Assembly (NCBI RefSeq): GCF_002699855.1
Contig: NZ_LKBW01000272.1
Coordinates: 1-36,587 of the forward strand
Reading direction: 5' to 3'
DNA length: 36,587 nucleotides
Source: Pseudomonas amygdali
GTDB lineage: Bacteria > Pseudomonadota > Gammaproteobacteria > Pseudomonadales > Pseudomonadaceae
Of this stretch, positions 35,920 to 36,587 are shown in pieces. Numbering within the stretch: the stretch's first letter is position 1; each line of letters opens with the position of its first letter. The notes under the pieces are model-generated. The model saw nothing but the letters and a program-made list of their open reading frames with translations, had not been told where the DNA came from and ran no database searches. Position numbers and translations under genes: made by a program.

Positions 35920-36059
35920 GGGATGCACTGTTTGAAGGAATATTCGGCCAAAAACGTGGAATGACCGCATGATGGGCGGGGATTCTAGCATTTAGTCGGG
36001 GGATGGTGTAGGAAGCTGTCGCGGAAGGGCAAACGATGGCGCGTATTAACGCTGGGGAA

Positions 36060-36423
36060 GCTACTGGGGGAGCCGAAGCTCCCCCAAAGTGTGTGCTCTT
36101 TATTATTGTTTTCTGTATGGGCTTCTTGTTTTTGTTGAGTGCCCATTCACGAGACCTTCGTCTGTGAAACCTCCCAATCGGGAGTCAAGAGCAAACGGAT
36201 TGCTTTGGTCGCTGCGTTGCAATGATCATCCGATCCAACCAGTTCAGGCTCTACCTAAGGGTAGTTTTTGTTGTTCTCGGCCTGGTTGCGGGGCAAGCCC
36301 CAAATACAACTCCTCTCCAAAAGAATCAGTTAGCTGCGCCTCCGCCGTGTTGTTCTTGTTATGCGTGAGTCGATTCGTGTTGTTTTTATTATGGGTGTCG
36401 TACTGCTTGTTGTTTTTCTTGTA
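36060..36423 (-). ncRNA. crcZ: CrcZ-type Hfq/Crc-titrating small RNA
   Basis: A noncoding minus-strand RNA of about 360 bases is predicted just upstream of pcnB, the known crcZ location between cbrB and pcnB. It carries six CA-type motifs (AACAACAA-like, seen on the plus strand as TTGTTGTT) at 36407-36420, 36377-36390, 36347-36363, 36265-36277, 36122-36137 and 36099-36112. CrcZ sequesters Hfq/Crc through such motifs and lifts carbon catabolite repression. A sigma-54 promoter is correctly placed (36431-36450). The 3' end is set at the hairpin 36066-36085, which lacks a T-tract, so the end is approximate. The plus-strand open frame across this region (36089-36427) is not a gene. Confidence 0.82.
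36066..36085 (-). terminator. GC-rich hairpin at the crcZ 3' end
   Basis: GGGGGAGC and GCTCCCCC pair around a 4-base loop, reading with a stable TTCG loop on the minus strand. No T-run follows, so it may be a processing or stability element in place of a classic terminator, and read-through into pcnB is possible. Confidence 0.5.
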
Positions 36424-36430
36424 CTAAGCA

Positions 36431-36450
36431 TATAGCAGAAGCTGTGCCAA
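36431..36450 (-). promoter_or_regulatory. Sigma-54 promoter of crcZ
   Basis: On the minus strand TTGGCACAGCTTCTGCTATA matches TGGCAC-N5-TTGCW, with GG at 36448-36447 and GC at 36436-36435, exactly 12 bases apart. This places transcription start near 36423. CrcZ promoters are known to be driven by sigma-54 and CbrB. The one mismatch is C for T in the -12 box. Confidence 0.78.
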
Positions 36451-36525
36451 CTTTTGCGAAGCCCCGTAAACCAGGCGTTTGCGGGCGAAAGGCGGTTGTT
36501 GTTGGCATAAAAAAGCCGGGTCGAG

Positions 36526-36587
36526 ACTGTCAGAAATTTTGTGTTCGGGCATAACATGTAGCTAGAGGTGCATGTATGCCGACCAAA
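36526..36587 (+). mobile_element. Left end of an insertion sequence (possibly IS256/mutator type), truncated by window end
   Basis: Sequence changes character at GAGACTGTCAGAAATTTTGT (36526-36545), which looks like a mutator-type terminal inverted repeat. A GAGG ribosome site (36565-36568) and an ATG follow at once. The bases to the left (AAAAAAGCCGGGTC) are the minus-strand 3' arm and T-tract of a Rho-independent terminator whose 5' arm is missing, consistent with insertion at this point. Exact boundary, family and target duplication cannot be established from this window. Confidence 0.5.
36576..36587 (+). CDS. Possible transposase start (first four codons)
   Basis: ATG at 36576, seven bases after GAGG, begins MPTK and runs off the window. 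Only four codons are visible, so identification as a transposase rests on its position just inside the putative inverted repeat. An alternative ATG at 36572 in another frame has poor ribosome-site spacing. Confidence 0.35.

Noticed and set aside
36089..36427. 112-residue plus-strand open frame
   Set aside because: It covers the minus-strand crcZ RNA. Its Leu/Phe/Val-rich end is simply the reverse of CA motifs, and there is no ribosome site or family match.

Overview
The window looks like about 36.6 kb of chromosome from a fluorescent Pseudomonas, most probably the P. syringae group. This is inferred from the gene set and order: fruBKA with a divergent cra, nadC, ampDE, and the block crcZ-pcnB-folK-panB-panC-pgi. 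The GC-rich codon use and the extragenic palindromes whose hairpins are built on GACGC/GCGTC fit this. No rRNA, tRNA or CRISPR array was seen.

Region 1 (158-703) is a minus-strand DUF1523-like membrane protein followed by a terminator. Region 2 (823-12368) is a long, tightly packed plus-strand tellurium-resistance-type (Ter) stress cluster. Its first half encodes an enzyme set known from Ter neighbourhoods: ATP-grasp ligase, PRTase with a TRSP domain, HAD phosphatase, StiP-type PRTase with a Pelota-like RNA-binding domain, CitE-like lyase and a second HAD. A TerD-trypsin fusion protein lies among these enzymes. The second half encodes TerZ-like, TerA-like, TerB, TerC and two tandem TerD/TerE proteins, and a bidirectional terminator follows. 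Region 3 (12638-15016, minus) adds a TerD-vWA protein and a GYF-AIM24 protein that extend the Ter theme. The published view of such clusters is that TerC at the membrane and the TerD/TerB/vWA proteins form a metal- or stress-sensing complex coupled to synthesis of a nucleoside-like metabolite. The product here is unknown.

Region 4 (15075-20946) is housekeeping: nadC (NAD synthesis), a DUF1631 protein, ampD-ampE (anhydromuropeptide recycling and beta-lactamase signalling) and a TatD-family nuclease overlapping cra. Region 5 (20943-27855) is fructose uptake. Cra is encoded divergently from fruB-fruK-fruA, and a near-consensus Cra operator lies between them. FruB (EIIA-HPr-EI) and FruA (EIIB'-EIIB-EIIC) import fructose as fructose-1-phosphate, and FruK converts it to fructose-1,6-bisphosphate.

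Region 6 (27875-35919, all minus) encodes a thiolase, an MpaB-type protein, pgi, panC, panB, folK and pcnB. Region 7 (35920-36587) has no protein gene until the last bases. On the minus strand it holds a strong candidate for the Hfq/Crc-titrating RNA CrcZ, with six CA-type motifs and a sigma-54 promoter. The last ~60 bases look like the left end of an insertion sequence (possibly IS256/mutator type) that cut a terminator just upstream of the crcZ promoter, where cbrB would normally lie.
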